A stretch of 64,000 bases of DNA from Tetramitus jugosus (GCA_937625935.1 OW569355.1:523101-587100); one strand, 5' to 3'. Positions 17,368-28,074 are shown, numbered from the stretch's first letter. Notes: a model not told the origin generated them from the letters alone. Numbers and translations: made by a program.

Positions 17368-19512
17368 ATGAAGCTGCAAGCATTGATATCGATTTGTGTC
17401 ATCTTGTTGATAATGACACTATTCATCACTGCACAGACTAATATTGACACTATGGATGTTCGTTATGTAGATAGCTCCGTATTTTTCAATGCTGCTGATG
17501 CAAGTGAGCCAGTGATTAGTTACAATGGATTTTTTGTGTTGGGAAGTACGAGATATGGTGCTCATTATCACTATTGGTTCTTTCCCAGAGAGGAAAACAT
17601 TGTTGCTGGTGGTGATGAACCGTTTGTTGTTTGGTTCAATGGAGGACCTGGTTGCTCATCGATTGTTGGTGTCATGCTGGAGAATGGACCATTTCAATTC
17701 GATATACAGAGAGAGGAGTTGAATCTCGAGCGGTTGAATCCTTCGAGGTGGAGCAAGTTTGCCAACATGCTCTATATTGATAGTCCGTTGGGTGCAGGAT
17801 TCTCTCACTACAATGGAACTGTGAATGATATTCCTAATACTGCACAGGCAACGATGGAAGATATTTACTTGTGTCTACAACTCTTTTTCAAGAATGAACA
17901 GTTTAGAGGGTATAGAGAGAATCGATTGTATCTGAGTGGTGAGTCGTATGGTGCCAAGTATGTGCTGCATCTAGGGTCAATCATTGATCGAGAGAATGAA
18001 AAGGGAAATGATGGTTCAGTGCATTTGAATCTGCATGGTTTAATGATGTTCAATGGATGGGTCTACTCTGAGATTCAACACAGAGTCTATATTGAATACG
18101 CGTATTTGAATGGAATGATTGATTACAAGTATTATGTCGAAGCGAATACACAGATGCAACACTGTATGCAACTGTTTGCAAATCAGCAATATGAACAAGC
18201 AGCAAGAAATTGCTCTAGTTTGTACTTTGGCATTTTGGATGGTGGTGATCGATTACCGAACTCGTTTTATGTTTACGACGTACGAAAAATGGGCTCATTT
18301 CCAGAGAGTGCGTTCACTAACTTTATGAACAAGGATGAGATCAAGAAAGCTCTTGGCACAGAGTTACTTCAATTTTCAACATGTGGTGCCGGTTTGTTCC
18401 CTCACTTTGGTATTGATTTTCATATGAATGATGCACCCTTAATTCCTAAACTACTGTCCAAGTACCAGATTTTGTTACTCAATGGACAGTTTGACATTCG
18501 TTCATCAGTGTATGGAGTCAATGAACTCGTGAAGCAGGTGGAGTGGAATGGCAAATATACGTTTGATCAAATGCCATTAGACTCGTTTCAACTAAATGGA
18601 ACGATGAGTGCATCGTTCAAATCTCACAACAATCTAACTCTTTTGACTCTGTATGGCGCTGGTCATATGGCACCAATGGATCAACCACAGGCCACGTTCA
18701 ACGTAGTGAAGCTATTTATCGATGAAGACTCACTATGTTCTGCAACAAAGGCCGGTAAGTGCAATACAGTGTCATCTTGTCCTCAACAGTGCTCAAAACA
18801 CGGCCAGTGTACTGCTCAATTGAAATGCAAGTGCAACTCTGGCTTTAGTGGCGAAATTTGTAATGAAGGCCACAAACAAGTTGATTTGGGTGAAGTCGCA
18901 CTCTATCCTAGCTACATATTTGGCAAGCAAATGAACACGTACAATATCCAAATTGCCTCTAGAAAAACAAGCGGTAGCTACGATCTCTCCGTAACAATAG
19001 AGAGATCTTCTAAGCTTGCTAAACTACACATGTTCGTGCACACTGGAACGAGTTCAACTCCTGTTAACAAGGCGCAACCTGAGTTATTGAAACAGACATT
19101 TGCGTACAAAGTATTCGAGGACGCTTCAACCTACTCGGCAACAATTCGGCAGCTGCCTCTCCATAACAACACTCACATAACGATTGTTGTCATGAACACT
19201 GTAGATACCGAAGCGAATTTCAAATTAACTGTCACAACTCAGCTGAACAGTGGAAACAAGTATAATACCGCATTGATTGGATCGGTATTTTCATTTGGAG
19301 CTCTGGCTGTGATTTCCGTCTTTCTTGCATTCATTATCGTTGCTCAATTCAGTTTAGATTCTACATGCTTGCGAGCATTGAGCGTTGATGTTGGATCAAG
19401 TAGAAATAATGATGGTCACTTATTCGAGCAGGTTCAGGAGCAAGTACAGGATGAAATGTACGAATCCGATGAGAATCCCGATCAGATACAGGATTCATCA
19501 GACGACTTGTAA
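17368..19512 (+). CDS. Membrane-anchored serine carboxypeptidase (S10) with EGF-like module
   Basis: 714 residues from ATG 17368. A signal peptide (KLQALISICVILLIMTLFITAQ) leads an S10 peptidase domain. The catalytic triad is Ser193 in LSGESYGAKY, Asp376 in LNGQFDIRS and His433 in GAGHMAPMDQP; the oxyanion segment WFNGGPGCSS is present. An EGF-like Cys module follows (CPQQCSKHGQCTAQLKCKCNSGFSGEIC, about 471-498). Then come a beta-rich stalk, a transmembrane helix (about 635-660) and an acidic cytosolic tail. Most S10 enzymes are soluble lysosomal or secreted enzymes that remove C-terminal residues; the EGF and membrane anchor are additions. Expected site is the lysosome/endosome membrane or cell surface. 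Confidence 0.92.
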   Translation: MKLQALISICVILLIMTLFITAQTNIDTMDVRYVDSSVFFNAADASEPVISYNGFFVLGSTRYGAHYHYWFFPREENIVAGGDEPFVVWFNGGPGCSSIVGVMLENGPFQFDIQREELNLERLNPSRWSKFANMLYIDSPLGAGFSHYNGTVNDIPNTAQATMEDIYLCLQLFFKNEQFRGYRENRLYLSGESYGAKYVLHLGSIIDRENEKGNDGSVHLNLHGLMMFNGWVYSEIQHRVYIEYAYLNGMIDYKYYVEANTQMQHCMQLFANQQYEQAARNCSSLYFGILDGGDRLPNSFYVYDVRKMGSFPESAFTNFMNKDEIKKALGTELLQFSTCGAGLFPHFGIDFHMNDAPLIPKLLSKYQILLLNGQFDIRSSVYGVNELVKQVEWNGKYTFDQMPLDSFQLNGTMSASFKSHNNLTLLTLYGAGHMAPMDQPQATFNVVKLFIDEDSLCSATKAGKCNTVSSCPQQCSKHGQCTAQLKCKCNSGFSGEICNEGHKQVDLGEVALYPSYIFGKQMNTYNIQIASRKTSGSYDLSVTIERSSKLAKLHMFVHTGTSSTPVNKAQPELLKQTFAYKVFEDASTYSATIRQLPLHNNTHITIVVMNTVDTEANFKLTVTTQLNSGNKYNTALIGSVFSFGALAVISVFLAFIIVAQFSLDSTCLRALSVDVGSSRNNDGHLFEQVQEQVQDEMYESDENPDQIQDSSDDL

Positions 19513-19569
19513 TACTATTAATTTATATGATTGGTGGATAACTTTATGTATTAGCTTGTTGAGTGGTGA

Positions 19570-21666
19570 TTAGGTGTGGGTTTGACCCCATCGTGTTAAA
19601 CATGATGATGTGTTCAATATGGCATGCGGCTCGAGTCCATCGTGCAATTGAACAATATTTGGAAGAGAATTGCTTCTAATAGTTCTGAGTTGGTCTTGAG
19701 GTTGTTCCTGTACCATGGCATCCGTACTTGAGCTTGCAGGAGGGCATCTTACAGTTGAGGAATTAGTCGCATAGGAGGAGATCTGTTGATCTTTACAGTC
19801 ATTGATTGCTGTTGCCTCAGCAATCATTACTGACTGTACATCTTGGCTCTCCTGACTGTCGTGCTTGAGTTGCTCTTGTAGTTGTTGTTTCTGCATCTCC
19901 TGCTTGTACTGCTTGTGAATCTTTTGAGCTTCAGAATCTAAAGTTCTGAACTTGTTCTCCAGTTGTGCCAGTCTTCCCTCTGTTGAATCAGAAGACAATA
20001 TGTATTTGTATGGATGGCCTCGACGTCCCTTGCCACTCTGGATCACCACCCCTTCATTGACCAGCATGCATAAAGTTGCCCAAACCTTTGCTCTATTCCC
20101 ACTCACCTTACTCTGAATACAGTCCCATGTGCAGGGAGTGTCAAATTGTTCAAGTACCCTGTACATGCGCTCTCTCAGTGCAGGAGTCGAAGTGATACCG
20201 CCTGTGCACAACTTGACAGTCGGTTTAATTGCATTCCGGGAACAAATTACATTGAAGTCTAATGAGTCAGTGACCTTCTTCTCCAGATCTGGATCTCTCC
20301 GAACTTTTCTGGAATTCAAGCTGTTCCTTCTTCGCTTCACAACTGCTGCTGGGGCATTATCATGCAGGTCATGCTGGTTTCCAGGTAGTGAGCCCGGCTC
20401 TGTTACTCGGCTGACTTGCTGGGTAATCCCTGCTGTTGGTTGTATTCTGTTAAAGTTTGAAGGCAAGGGAAACATGAAGTTCATTGGTTGAAAGTTCATG
20501 ACAGTATCATCAACGGCTCCGCCACTCTGGGAATAGTGATGTATCTTGGGAAGGCGAATGAACGAAGATGAAGGCAGTGATGCAGTGTCGATGATGGAAG
20601 ATCTCTGTTGTTGTACTTCAAATGGATCGAACGGTTGTCCATCGACAATACTAAACGCTTGCAGGAGGGCGTCTATTTTGGAGTTGTTAGGGTCCTGGGA
20701 TATCTCAAACATTTTCATTCTCTTTCGATCTGGACTATTGACTTCCGCTTTCTCAGAGTCTTGTTCTTGGTTCTCTCCAACGAGCTTCTCACTGCCTGTT
20801 GTCTCCTGTTGCAGTTCATCATCCAATACTTGGTACCTTGTGTTGGTGGAAACGCTTCGATCCAATACCAATGATTCCAGTGAACAATCGGGAGAAGGAG
20901 ACAATGGAGTATCATGACTTTGATACATTGTAACCAGCTTTCCGAGTCCTTCCTTGACATGGTCGGCAACAAGAGCTCGATGTATTCTGCACGATTCATT
21001 TTCATCGAGACGTAATTGAGATCCCCTGTATCTTGTGAAAGCCTCCTGATCGGAGCGAAATTGTTGAATCTGGTCAAACAGTTGAGGGTGCAGAAACTCC
21101 TTTAGTTTGGGGATATCAATGCTTGCTAAGCGCTGTATGGACTCTTTGTCTTGACTAATTGAATGAGGGAGAGTATCACAAAAAACATTGTGTTAGTAAG
21201 ATGGCTGCGATCTCAGTTCACAAAACATCGATTGTAACTTTCATCGTTGTACATACTTTTCTAAGGCTTCAAAGTACTGTTGGACCTTGATATTTACGAG
21301 TAGTCCGTTCAAATTGTCCAAAATACTGGCTGTTCTGGCATTATTGTACAGGCATGAGATGGAGGGGAGTTGTTGATCTTGGTGGTTGTTCATCAAATCA
21401 GTACGTAGTACCAGTAGTTCCGAACTACATGTTAAATTACTGAGGCAATGTTGACTTCTGTGTTGAGGCAAGAATTGTTCATAGTGAGAGATCAGGAATT
21501 GGAAGTAGTACTGTACAGTGGACCAATCCCCTGATTGAACAAGTCTAGCGAGCAATTCTACATCTTTGTCCGAGAAATTCTTTTGTTTGTCTGGCAGTTT
21601 TGTCGATTGAGATGAAGGAGCAGCTGTGAATAGTACTTCTTCTTGAGAAGAAGGATATCGGGGCAT
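19570..21666 (-). CDS. Unknown nuclear-type protein with winged-helix-like segment
   Basis: Coding exons are 21666-21257 and 21154-19570, joined across a GTATGT-TTAG intron (21155-21250) in phase; 664 residues. A further intron, 21732-21812 (GTAAGT to TTTTAG), lies in the 5' leader, because its upstream exon has no ATG in frame. Residues 20-135 are helical. The centre is Ser/Pro/Gln-rich with basic clusters VKRRRNSLNSRKVRR. The segment LRERMYRVLEQFDTPCTWDCIQSKVSGNRAKVWATLCMLVNEGVVIQSGKGRRGHPYKYIL (about 470-530) has the helix-turn-helix-wing pattern of a winged helix; a coiled coil follows. A DNA- or chromatin-associated role is plausible inference; no family recognised. Confidence 0.75.
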
Positions 21667-21812
21667 ATTTTCTGAATAGAGAGGTATTTTGATACCGTCC
21701 AAGTGGTTAGTGAATTGACGACTTAGTTGTACTAAAAGAAGCAAAACCAATACATTGAGAAAAAGGTATTTTGATTGGTGGCGGGTCGAGTGGATGATGA
21801 GTGGGTACTTAC

Positions 21813-22563
21813 ATTGAGTCGGGTCAGAATTCACAGTCAGAAATATTTACTTGGTTCTTCTTGATCTTTAAGCATGTAAGCATCACAGGAGTTAGATGTT
21901 GTAAGATTTGACTTGAGGTACAAAAAGACTGGAGCCATTCGTCACTCATATACAACGCGAATACAATCATCCAAAAGGGACCGATAATAGCATGAAAAAA
22001 CAAAATTTTTGGACTGATTTCAGCACTATTTCCAGGAGTTGGGATGTTTTGGCGAGTATTTAGATTTCGGCGATCAAGCCATCAACAGTTTTGTATGCCA
22101 TGAGGGATCTTGCCGGCACCTTGACACCTTCGAACTTTCCTGATCGATCTTCCCATCGCTAGAAAAGTTTTTCTGGTCATTTATTGAGTACTTGGAGGAA
22201 CTTGTAATACACCCTATTACAAGCTACAATTCCTGCATATCACGAGGATCAATCCGTTCGGTGATCCTTCAACTGTTTTGAGCGGCAAGAGAATATCCTA
22301 CAGTTCACTATAAAAACGAACTTGCATCAAATCCCGGAGTAATATGATTTGGCGGTTCGAATAATAAAAATTCGTCCTTGTGGAACTCTCACAAAGAGAC
22401 GCGTTGGGTGCCAGTGGTTGAGGCACCAAAAAAGCCAGAGTAAAATTTCGCTGCTTGTTGGTGAACCAAAAAACCCCTTCTCGAACGCCACAAACGAAAA
22501 AAAAACCAACAACAACAACAACAAAAAACAACAACAACAACAGCAGTAGTACTATAAAAAAAA
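21813..22563. other. Intergenic region, mostly unassigned
   Basis: Holds the non-coding first exon of the minus-strand gene and the leader of the VAMP7-like gene, which is rich in CAACAACA and A runs. A possible minus-strand terminal exon at 22060-22158 is listed separately. Nothing else is supported. Confidence 0.35.
22060..22158 (-). other. Possible last exon of an unidentified gene
   Basis: After a CTTTTCTAG acceptor, 32 codons read RWEDRSGKFEGVKVPARS and continue to a TAA. Codon use looks coding, but I could not find a convincing upstream exon, so it may be a gene fragment or chance. Confidence 0.25.
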
Positions 22564-23214
22564 ATGTCGATTCAATTGGGATTGGTTGCCAACATGACCG
22601 ACAGACAACTCGTCGGTCAATATCCAACATCAGGCAGCACAAGACAACTCTCTGACATTATCACACAAAAAATTGTTCCTAAACTCGCCAGTAACAATCA
22701 CAAGAGAACACTGACACAAGGTGAAAACGAATTTCATTACAAGGTCAGCGGCAATTACGTCTATTTTTGTGTTGCGCACAAAAATGCGACCAAGCGTGTC
22801 GTGTGGGCCTTTATCGACGACATGGAAAATTATGTCATGAAAAATGGAGCACGTTCTCTCAAGAATTCCATTAAAGATAAATTGGCCTATTTCAATGATC
22901 CTGGCAATGACAAGATTAATCAGTTGCAAACAAAGATTGATGACGTCAAGGATGTCATGATTGACAACATTGACAAGATTTTGGAGAGAGGTGAAAAGTT
23001 GGAGACACTTGTGGAGAGCACGGATCAATTGGCTGATGGAGCCAAGCAATTCAGACAAGGAACAAGAAAGGTCAAGAATCGCATGTGCTTCAAGTACATT
23101 ATCATTGTTGTGGCATTGATTTTGGTGATTTTGGCTGTGATTGTGATTGCTATTTTGATTGGTTGTGGTTTCCCAACATTCTATCGCTGTAATCCAAACT
23201 ATTACAGAAAGTAA
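22564..23214 (+). CDS. VAMP7: VAMP7-like R-SNARE (longin type)
   Basis: 216 residues. An N-terminal longin domain (about 1-115) is followed by an R-SNARE motif (about 118-178: INQLQTKIDDVKDVMIDNIDKILERGEKL), with the central-layer Arg in ILERGEKL. Next is a single C-terminal transmembrane helix (YIIIVVALILVILAVIVIAILI). A short luminal tail with Cys and Tyr (CGFPTFYRCNPNYYRK) is longer than usual. Family role is fusion of endosomal, lysosomal and secretory vesicles through pairing with three Q-SNAREs. The leader before the ATG is A/CAA-rich. A second, more divergent longin SNARE is encoded at 35.5-36.2 kb. Confidence 0.93.
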   Translation: MSIQLGLVANMTDRQLVGQYPTSGSTRQLSDIITQKIVPKLASNNHKRTLTQGENEFHYKVSGNYVYFCVAHKNATKRVVWAFIDDMENYVMKNGARSLKNSIKDKLAYFNDPGNDKINQLQTKIDDVKDVMIDNIDKILERGEKLETLVESTDQLADGAKQFRQGTRKVKNRMCFKYIIIVVALILVILAVIVIAILIGCGFPTFYRCNPNYYRK

Positions 23215-23614
23215 GATGCAATCATCAATGTCGATGACACTTTTGTTTTTCATGTGTGTGTGGTGTAGGTGCGTGGTGTTTGGATAGGCCTTGAAGACAA
23301 ACACACAACAACATTGCACAACACACATTATGAACGACAAATTTGTCAACCGTGCGCTCAGACACACCTGTACACTCACTATGACTGACTCAACACCACC
23401 ATTGCAAATTCATGATGATGATGATAACTATGATATCTGCATATATCACACAATAGAAGCAGAGAGAATCATCTCTGCCCCTCTTTTCTTTACTACTACT
23501 ACTTCTAATATAACACGTTTATAAATACATACATTTTATCTCTCTGTGACACTTTGTTTCCTCTATATTTTTTGCTCAATGATGATCATTGTAGAACTCA
23601 ATACTGCTGCTACT
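23215..23614. other. Convergent intergenic spacer
   Basis: Between the convergent VAMP7-like and JmjC-like genes. It has short ATG and GATGAT microsatellites and no supported gene. Confidence 0.4.
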
Positions 23615-25222
23615 TTAGAAGCATTCCACGAAATAAGCTCCGAGAAGCTTGGGGTTCTTCACGAGGAAGAGTGCAAGATCCTCGACAAAGTTTGCTACAA
23701 GCATCTCACGAATGTTGGGTTGAATCCTCGATGCCAAATTTACCACCTTCTCCGCATACCGCTCTACTTTTTCATGATTGATGATGTTGGATAAGTTTTG
23801 CAGTTGTTGGTGGTTGACTGGATTTCGACGACATGCTTTCAACAGGGAATGAGGGCTGTTGCGTGGAAGAATATTGTCCTCGAACAAGTAGTGATACCTG
23901 GAGTGGACAATCACTTGATTCACAAAATCTCCTGCACTCTTCATTGATCCTAGCTCTGGTATCACCGAAATGTGCTTCTTGAGTAAAACATTGAGGAAAT
24001 GCGTCAGGTAGTATGTTCCAGCATAGAGATTCTGATCAAAAGTCCAATCTGACTCAAATGGCAGTGGTGAAGTGATCATTTGCTGATAATAATCACTGTC
24101 CGGTGCATCGGTCCACACATTGACCGATACTGACAATTCCTCATCAGACTGCACGTGATGGAACCAGAATGGAGGCAAATACAGGAGGTCACCAGGGTTA
24201 AGAGTCACTAGATATGGCCGTTGCATCAATCGATCACTGTACGGATACTTTTCAAACAAATGTTCCCAATTGTCCTCTTCAAAGTTCAATTGAGATTGAC
24301 GATAGGATGGATGATGCCTCGAATACAAGTACATGTAGTACCATTGATCCGGTGGATACAACAAGAACGTCTTTTGTCCAATCACTTGCACAAACGCATT
24401 GTGAAACGCATCAAAATGTGCTTGAGCCGTAGATTTCTTCCCGCCAATCCATAAATTGACCGCCTGACCTGTTTCACCGACATGAAGCAACTCGACTGGT
24501 TGTATATCACGCAGGAGAATGTCATTGGAGGACAATGGCTGCGAAAAGTAGTAGAACTTGTCATTCCGTTGATGATCCAACAATCTCAAGAAGGATTTCA
24601 TTGTCATCCCACTCTGTTGAGCAGCAGAAGTCGCAGCACCAGGTGAGGATGATGACGAGCTAGAATAGAGCATATCGTCATAATGCTTCTGGGTGCCATC
24701 GCTCACTGTTCGAGGAACGAACAAAGACATGGCTCTATCTTCATTATAGTACATGAACAGTGGATGATTGTGATAGTGGTAGTGCTTAATGGGAACGTGA
24801 CCATACTTTGTTTCCAATAGCTGTTTGGTCCATCGTTTGGTCACATCTGGCTGAAGTGCATTCCATGGTATGGGATGATGTGCTTGTTGTTGTTGTTGCA
24901 GATTACCACGTGAAGAACGATAAGCATTGTTGCTGTTGTAGTTTTCAATTTTTGAGAATCGGTAGACAACAGGTTTCTGATCTCGAATGTAGGACCGCAA
25001 ATCTGTTCGAATATCGGTAAAAGATGGATGCTGTGGCTGTTGTGGAAATATTTCGTCAATGGGTTGATGGAGAATGTGAGTGTGACGAAAGTGTTGAACA
25101 AAGATGGAGACTCCAATCAACAGTGGGACAAGGAACAAGAGTGCATGATCTTTTATGGATTGGACGACAAGCATTGATTGTTTTTTCTTCGAATTTTGTT
25201 TTGCTTTGCTGCCAACTTTCAT
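23615..25222 (-). CDS. JmjC/cupin-8 domain protein with N-terminal membrane anchor
   Basis: 535 residues. A basic start and one hydrophobic helix (about 27-44, LLFLVPLLIGVSIFV) suggest a type II membrane protein. The JmjC/cupin-8 fold spans about 235-375. Iron ligands are His269-x-Asp271 in AHFDAFHN and a distal His in PPFWFHHVQS (355/356); Lys in GQKTFLLYPP fits 2-oxoglutarate binding. The expected chemistry is Fe(II)/2-oxoglutarate-dependent hydroxylation of a protein or small molecule. An ER/Golgi-lumen orientation would follow from the anchor. Histone demethylation is unlikely given the anchor. Substrate unknown. Confidence 0.85.
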   Translation of the reverse strand: MKVGSKAKQNSKKKQSMLVVQSIKDHALLFLVPLLIGVSIFVQHFRHTHILHQPIDEIFPQQPQHPSFTDIRTDLRSYIRDQKPVVYRFSKIENYNSNNAYRSSRGNLQQQQQAHHPIPWNALQPDVTKRWTKQLLETKYGHVPIKHYHYHNHPLFMYYNEDRAMSLFVPRTVSDGTQKHYDDMLYSSSSSSSPGAATSAAQQSGMTMKSFLRLLDHQRNDKFYYFSQPLSSNDILLRDIQPVELLHVGETGQAVNLWIGGKKSTAQAHFDAFHNAFVQVIGQKTFLLYPPDQWYYMYLYSRHHPSYRQSQLNFEEDNWEHLFEKYPYSDRLMQRPYLVTLNPGDLLYLPPFWFHHVQSDEELSVSVNVWTDAPDSDYYQQMITSPLPFESDWTFDQNLYAGTYYLTHFLNVLLKKHISVIPELGSMKSAGDFVNQVIVHSRYHYLFEDNILPRNSPHSLLKACRRNPVNHQQLQNLSNIINHEKVERYAEKVVNLASRIQPNIREMLVANFVEDLALFLVKNPKLLGAYFVECF

Positions 25223-25337
25223 TCACAGCAATTTTTCACTTTTCTCGTCTCTCCTCACAGTGTCGACGCTTTTCTTCATCACACACCAACTCTTGATATT
25301 TTGAATCTGTTGTTGCGGTGTATCCATGGACTGATCC

Positions 25338-25640
25338 TTAGTTGGTGGTAGGGCTAAAGAATTGCAAAGTTTTCGTTGCCAGTATGCTATTGTCAAGGAA
25401 TCCCTTGACTGATCCTCTGAGATTCCGTGCATTGTCAGCGACAAATCTCACACGAATGATTGAGCCATCTCGTGAGATGGTTCGTTGTACGGTGCCCTGA
25501 GACAAATCTTCATCGACAATCACAGTGTTGTAAACGATGCTTGACGTTTTCTCATTTTCAAAATCAAGTTCAAGGTCACTGTTGGTGGTGGTTCGTGCAC
25601 GTTTTTGGTGAGTGAATAGAGTTTGAGAGGAAATCTCCAT
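25338..25640 (-). CDS. PCC1: Pcc1/CTAG family subunit of the KEOPS (EKC) complex
   Basis: 100 residues from ATG 25640, the normal size for Pcc1. The diagnostic region is VDEDLSQGTVQRTISRDGSIIRVRFVADNARNLRGSVKGFLDNSILATKTLQFF, with the alternating strand and DxxxLRxSVNxFL-type helix of the family. Pcc1 dimerises and binds Kae1 within KEOPS, which makes the universal t6A37 of ANN-decoding tRNAs. The frame is open further upstream, but the earlier start (25739) is a Lys/Asn-rich run that overlaps the neighbouring gene and is less likely. Confidence 0.85.
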   Translation of the reverse strand: MEISSQTLFTHQKRARTTTNSDLELDFENEKTSSIVYNTVIVDEDLSQGTVQRTISRDGSIIRVRFVADNARNLRGSVKGFLDNSILATKTLQFFSPTTN

Positions 25641-25725
25641 GGTAATGGTTTTGGTACATACTACGTGATTTGGTCTGACATTTTTTTTGTTTGTTTTGTC
25701 TTTGCTGTTTGTTGATTTCAGATGT

Positions 25726-28074
25726 TCATTTGAGGGCACTTCTGTGGTTACTTCGAATGCTGGGGAGCTTGACTTTTTGATCTTTAGGTTTCACAAGTGT
25801 CGTACTGTTCGAGCTACCATATTTGAGAAGTAATTCTGTTGAACTGGAAGAGGATATGGACTCGAGTTCCAGTCTTTCCTGGTCGAGCGCGTCTCTGGTC
25901 TTTGTAATACTGGGGTTAACGATATCCAAGTGAGCTTTCCGATAGAAACGATTGAGTCTGTCCATGGCATCTTCATTTCTTTTCTTGTGGTTCTTTGGTT
26001 TTCTTCTCTTACTCTTTAGGAATGCTTTCATTAGACTGGCATTCTCGAATCCCCACTCCTCGGCAATTGTATTCCGCGACTTGTTCTGCTGTTTGGAAAC
26101 TTCTTGAGATTTGTCCTGAGTTTCCTGATGTACCTCTCCTATCTTTGATTCGGAGTTCTCTACTGCTAATTCTTCTCGATTGTGTTCAGTTGTTTGATAA
26201 TTGGAGTGGTTGGGCTCTGAAGCTTCTTTCAGGTCCACCCAATTTTGTCTGATAATTGGAGATTTTCTTTCAGATAGAGGTAGGATTGACGAAGATTGAT
26301 GGTCTGAATTAAGGTAGTAAATCCGAGTCGTTCGGATGCTTGGGATTGTCCCAACCAGATCAAAGTTGTTCGTGTCGTCCAGAAATCGAATATCGTCATC
26401 AAAATTCTCATCGTGATCTCCCAGCTCGAACAAGTACTCCTTCTCTAGTTGTTGGGCCTTCTTGATTAGTTGACGAACATAGTATCCCTTCCAAAGAGCT
26501 TGAATCCGACATGCAGCATCGATTCTTTTTCTCAATAAGGGGAGTAGCCACGGATAAATGTGCTTCCGTGTCACGTATCCTCTCCATAGTCGTTGGATAG
26601 AGATAGCAGCAGCTTTACTTCGAGAAGTTCGGTTTTCTTTGCATCTTCTAAAGAACTTCACAATAGTCATCACTGCTCTGGTAGACAGTTGTTCTTCTCT
26701 CTTGATGACTACATTCAGATTTTGATCTTGCGATGATGAATACTCGATCGATTGTATTAGGTTCTGTTCCACACTTTGTTCTTCCTTCTCTGACTCGATC
26801 ATTCGTTCGCCCTCCACATCTGACGAAGAGCTGAAAGTATCATGCTGTTCTGTATCTTGATCGTAGGAGGGTTCGTGATGAACAATCAGATTTGTGGCTT
26901 CTGAGCTGGAACGTGTCTCTTCTGTTTCCTCATACTCTTCCCTGTTCTCTCTTTCCTCTGATCCATTGTTACAACTCTCCTGTTCTTCTTTGCTACTGAA
27001 GTAATCTTGAATTTTGTCGGTATCGAACTCGTCATCGACGTTGTTTTCATCCTTGACATCCAGGACGAAGTATTCCCTTATCACTTCCTTATCTGCTTCT
27101 TTTTTTTGTTGTATCGCTTCTCTGAGCTCTCTCTCCTCTTCTTCCAATTGCTTCCGTCGAGCTTCCTTTTCTATTCTCTTCTGCTCGAGTTCTTCAGTCT
27201 CCTTTCTCTCACTTTCAAGTCTTCTATGTTCCTCTTGTACTTTCATAATCTTTTCCGCCTCTCGTCGTTTTCTCTCATCCAAAATTCTCTTACGCTCTAG
27301 CTCTAATTTTTCTCTTCGCAATTCTTGCTGTTTCCTCTCTTGTTCGAGCAGTTGTTTCTCCTTCTCCAAGCGATAATGTTCGATCAACTTCTCCCTCTCC
27401 CTTCTCTCTGCCTCTAACCTATTCTGTTCTCTTTCGAATAGTTCTTGTTTTTCTTTCATTCTTCTCCTTTTCTCCTCGATACGCGCTTCGATCATCTGTT
27501 TCTTCCTTTGCATGTCCTCCCTTCTCTCCTTGACTTCAGCCGGGACTTTCTCATTCTTAGTTTGTGATAAAATCTCGATCAAAGGAACTGTATCAACGTT
27601 ATCATTGACAGTATCAACAATGGCATCCTTCAAAATCTCAGAGTCGAACATCTCTGATGATTCATCCATCTTTTGACAGCTCAGGGTCGTTGTTTCGAGA
27701 CTATCATCCATATCCTTAACATTCCATTCACTGGTGCTGCTAGAAATACCTCTGACTTCTTCTTGGAGTTTGTTCCAATTTGTTAGAATAAAATCTGTTG
27801 TCGAGGATAGATTTCTTTTCACTTCCTCCAATAGATCTCTCCGTTGCACTTCACTATTCGGGAAATTTGAATCCACCTGTTGCATATCGCACTCGGATTC
27901 TTCGTCACTACTGTCCCAATCATCGTAAGTTATCCCTTGTTTCTCTAGAGCTGAAAATCGCCTGTTTAACTCTTCTTCGAACTCTTCGTCATATTCTTCC
28001 TCATCGAACTCATCATCAGACACATTTTCTTCCTCTTCTTCTTCATTGTCAAGCTCTCCCTCATCAATATTCAT
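25726..28074 (-). CDS. Coiled-coil protein with two IQ motifs (LRRIQ1-like C-terminus)
   Basis: 782 residues from ATG 28074. An acidic N-terminus (runs of Glu and Asp) leads into a long, highly charged helix (about 185-330: Arg/Lys/Glu-rich, single-alpha-helix or coiled coil). Two IQ calmodulin-binding motifs follow near 485-530 (ISIQRLWRGYVTRK and CRIQALWKGYYVRQ). A C-terminal segment IAEEWGFENASLMKAFLKSKRRK resembles the region after the leucine-rich repeats in LRRIQ1, but no repeats are visible here. Such proteins are often ciliary or centrosomal, which would suit a flagellate-forming amoeba; that is inference. Two E2F-like sites lie just upstream. Confidence 0.75.
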   Translation of the reverse strand: MNIDEGELDNEEEEEENVSDDEFDEEEYDEEFEEELNRRFSALEKQGITYDDWDSSDEESECDMQQVDSNFPNSEVQRRDLLEEVKRNLSSTTDFILTNWNKLQEEVRGISSSTSEWNVKDMDDSLETTTLSCQKMDESSEMFDSEILKDAIVDTVNDNVDTVPLIEILSQTKNEKVPAEVKERREDMQRKKQMIEARIEEKRRRMKEKQELFEREQNRLEAERREREKLIEHYRLEKEKQLLEQERKQQELRREKLELERKRILDERKRREAEKIMKVQEEHRRLESERKETEELEQKRIEKEARRKQLEEEERELREAIQQKKEADKEVIREYFVLDVKDENNVDDEFDTDKIQDYFSSKEEQESCNNGSEERENREEYEETEETRSSSEATNLIVHHEPSYDQDTEQHDTFSSSSDVEGERMIESEKEEQSVEQNLIQSIEYSSSQDQNLNVVIKREEQLSTRAVMTIVKFFRRCKENRTSRSKAAAISIQRLWRGYVTRKHIYPWLLPLLRKRIDAACRIQALWKGYYVRQLIKKAQQLEKEYLFELGDHDENFDDDIRFLDDTNNFDLVGTIPSIRTTRIYYLNSDHQSSSILPLSERKSPIIRQNWVDLKEASEPNHSNYQTTEHNREELAVENSESKIGEVHQETQDKSQEVSKQQNKSRNTIAEEWGFENASLMKAFLKSKRRKPKNHKKRNEDAMDRLNRFYRKAHLDIVNPSITKTRDALDQERLELESISSSSSTELLLKYGSSNSTTLVKPKDQKVKLPSIRSNHRSALK

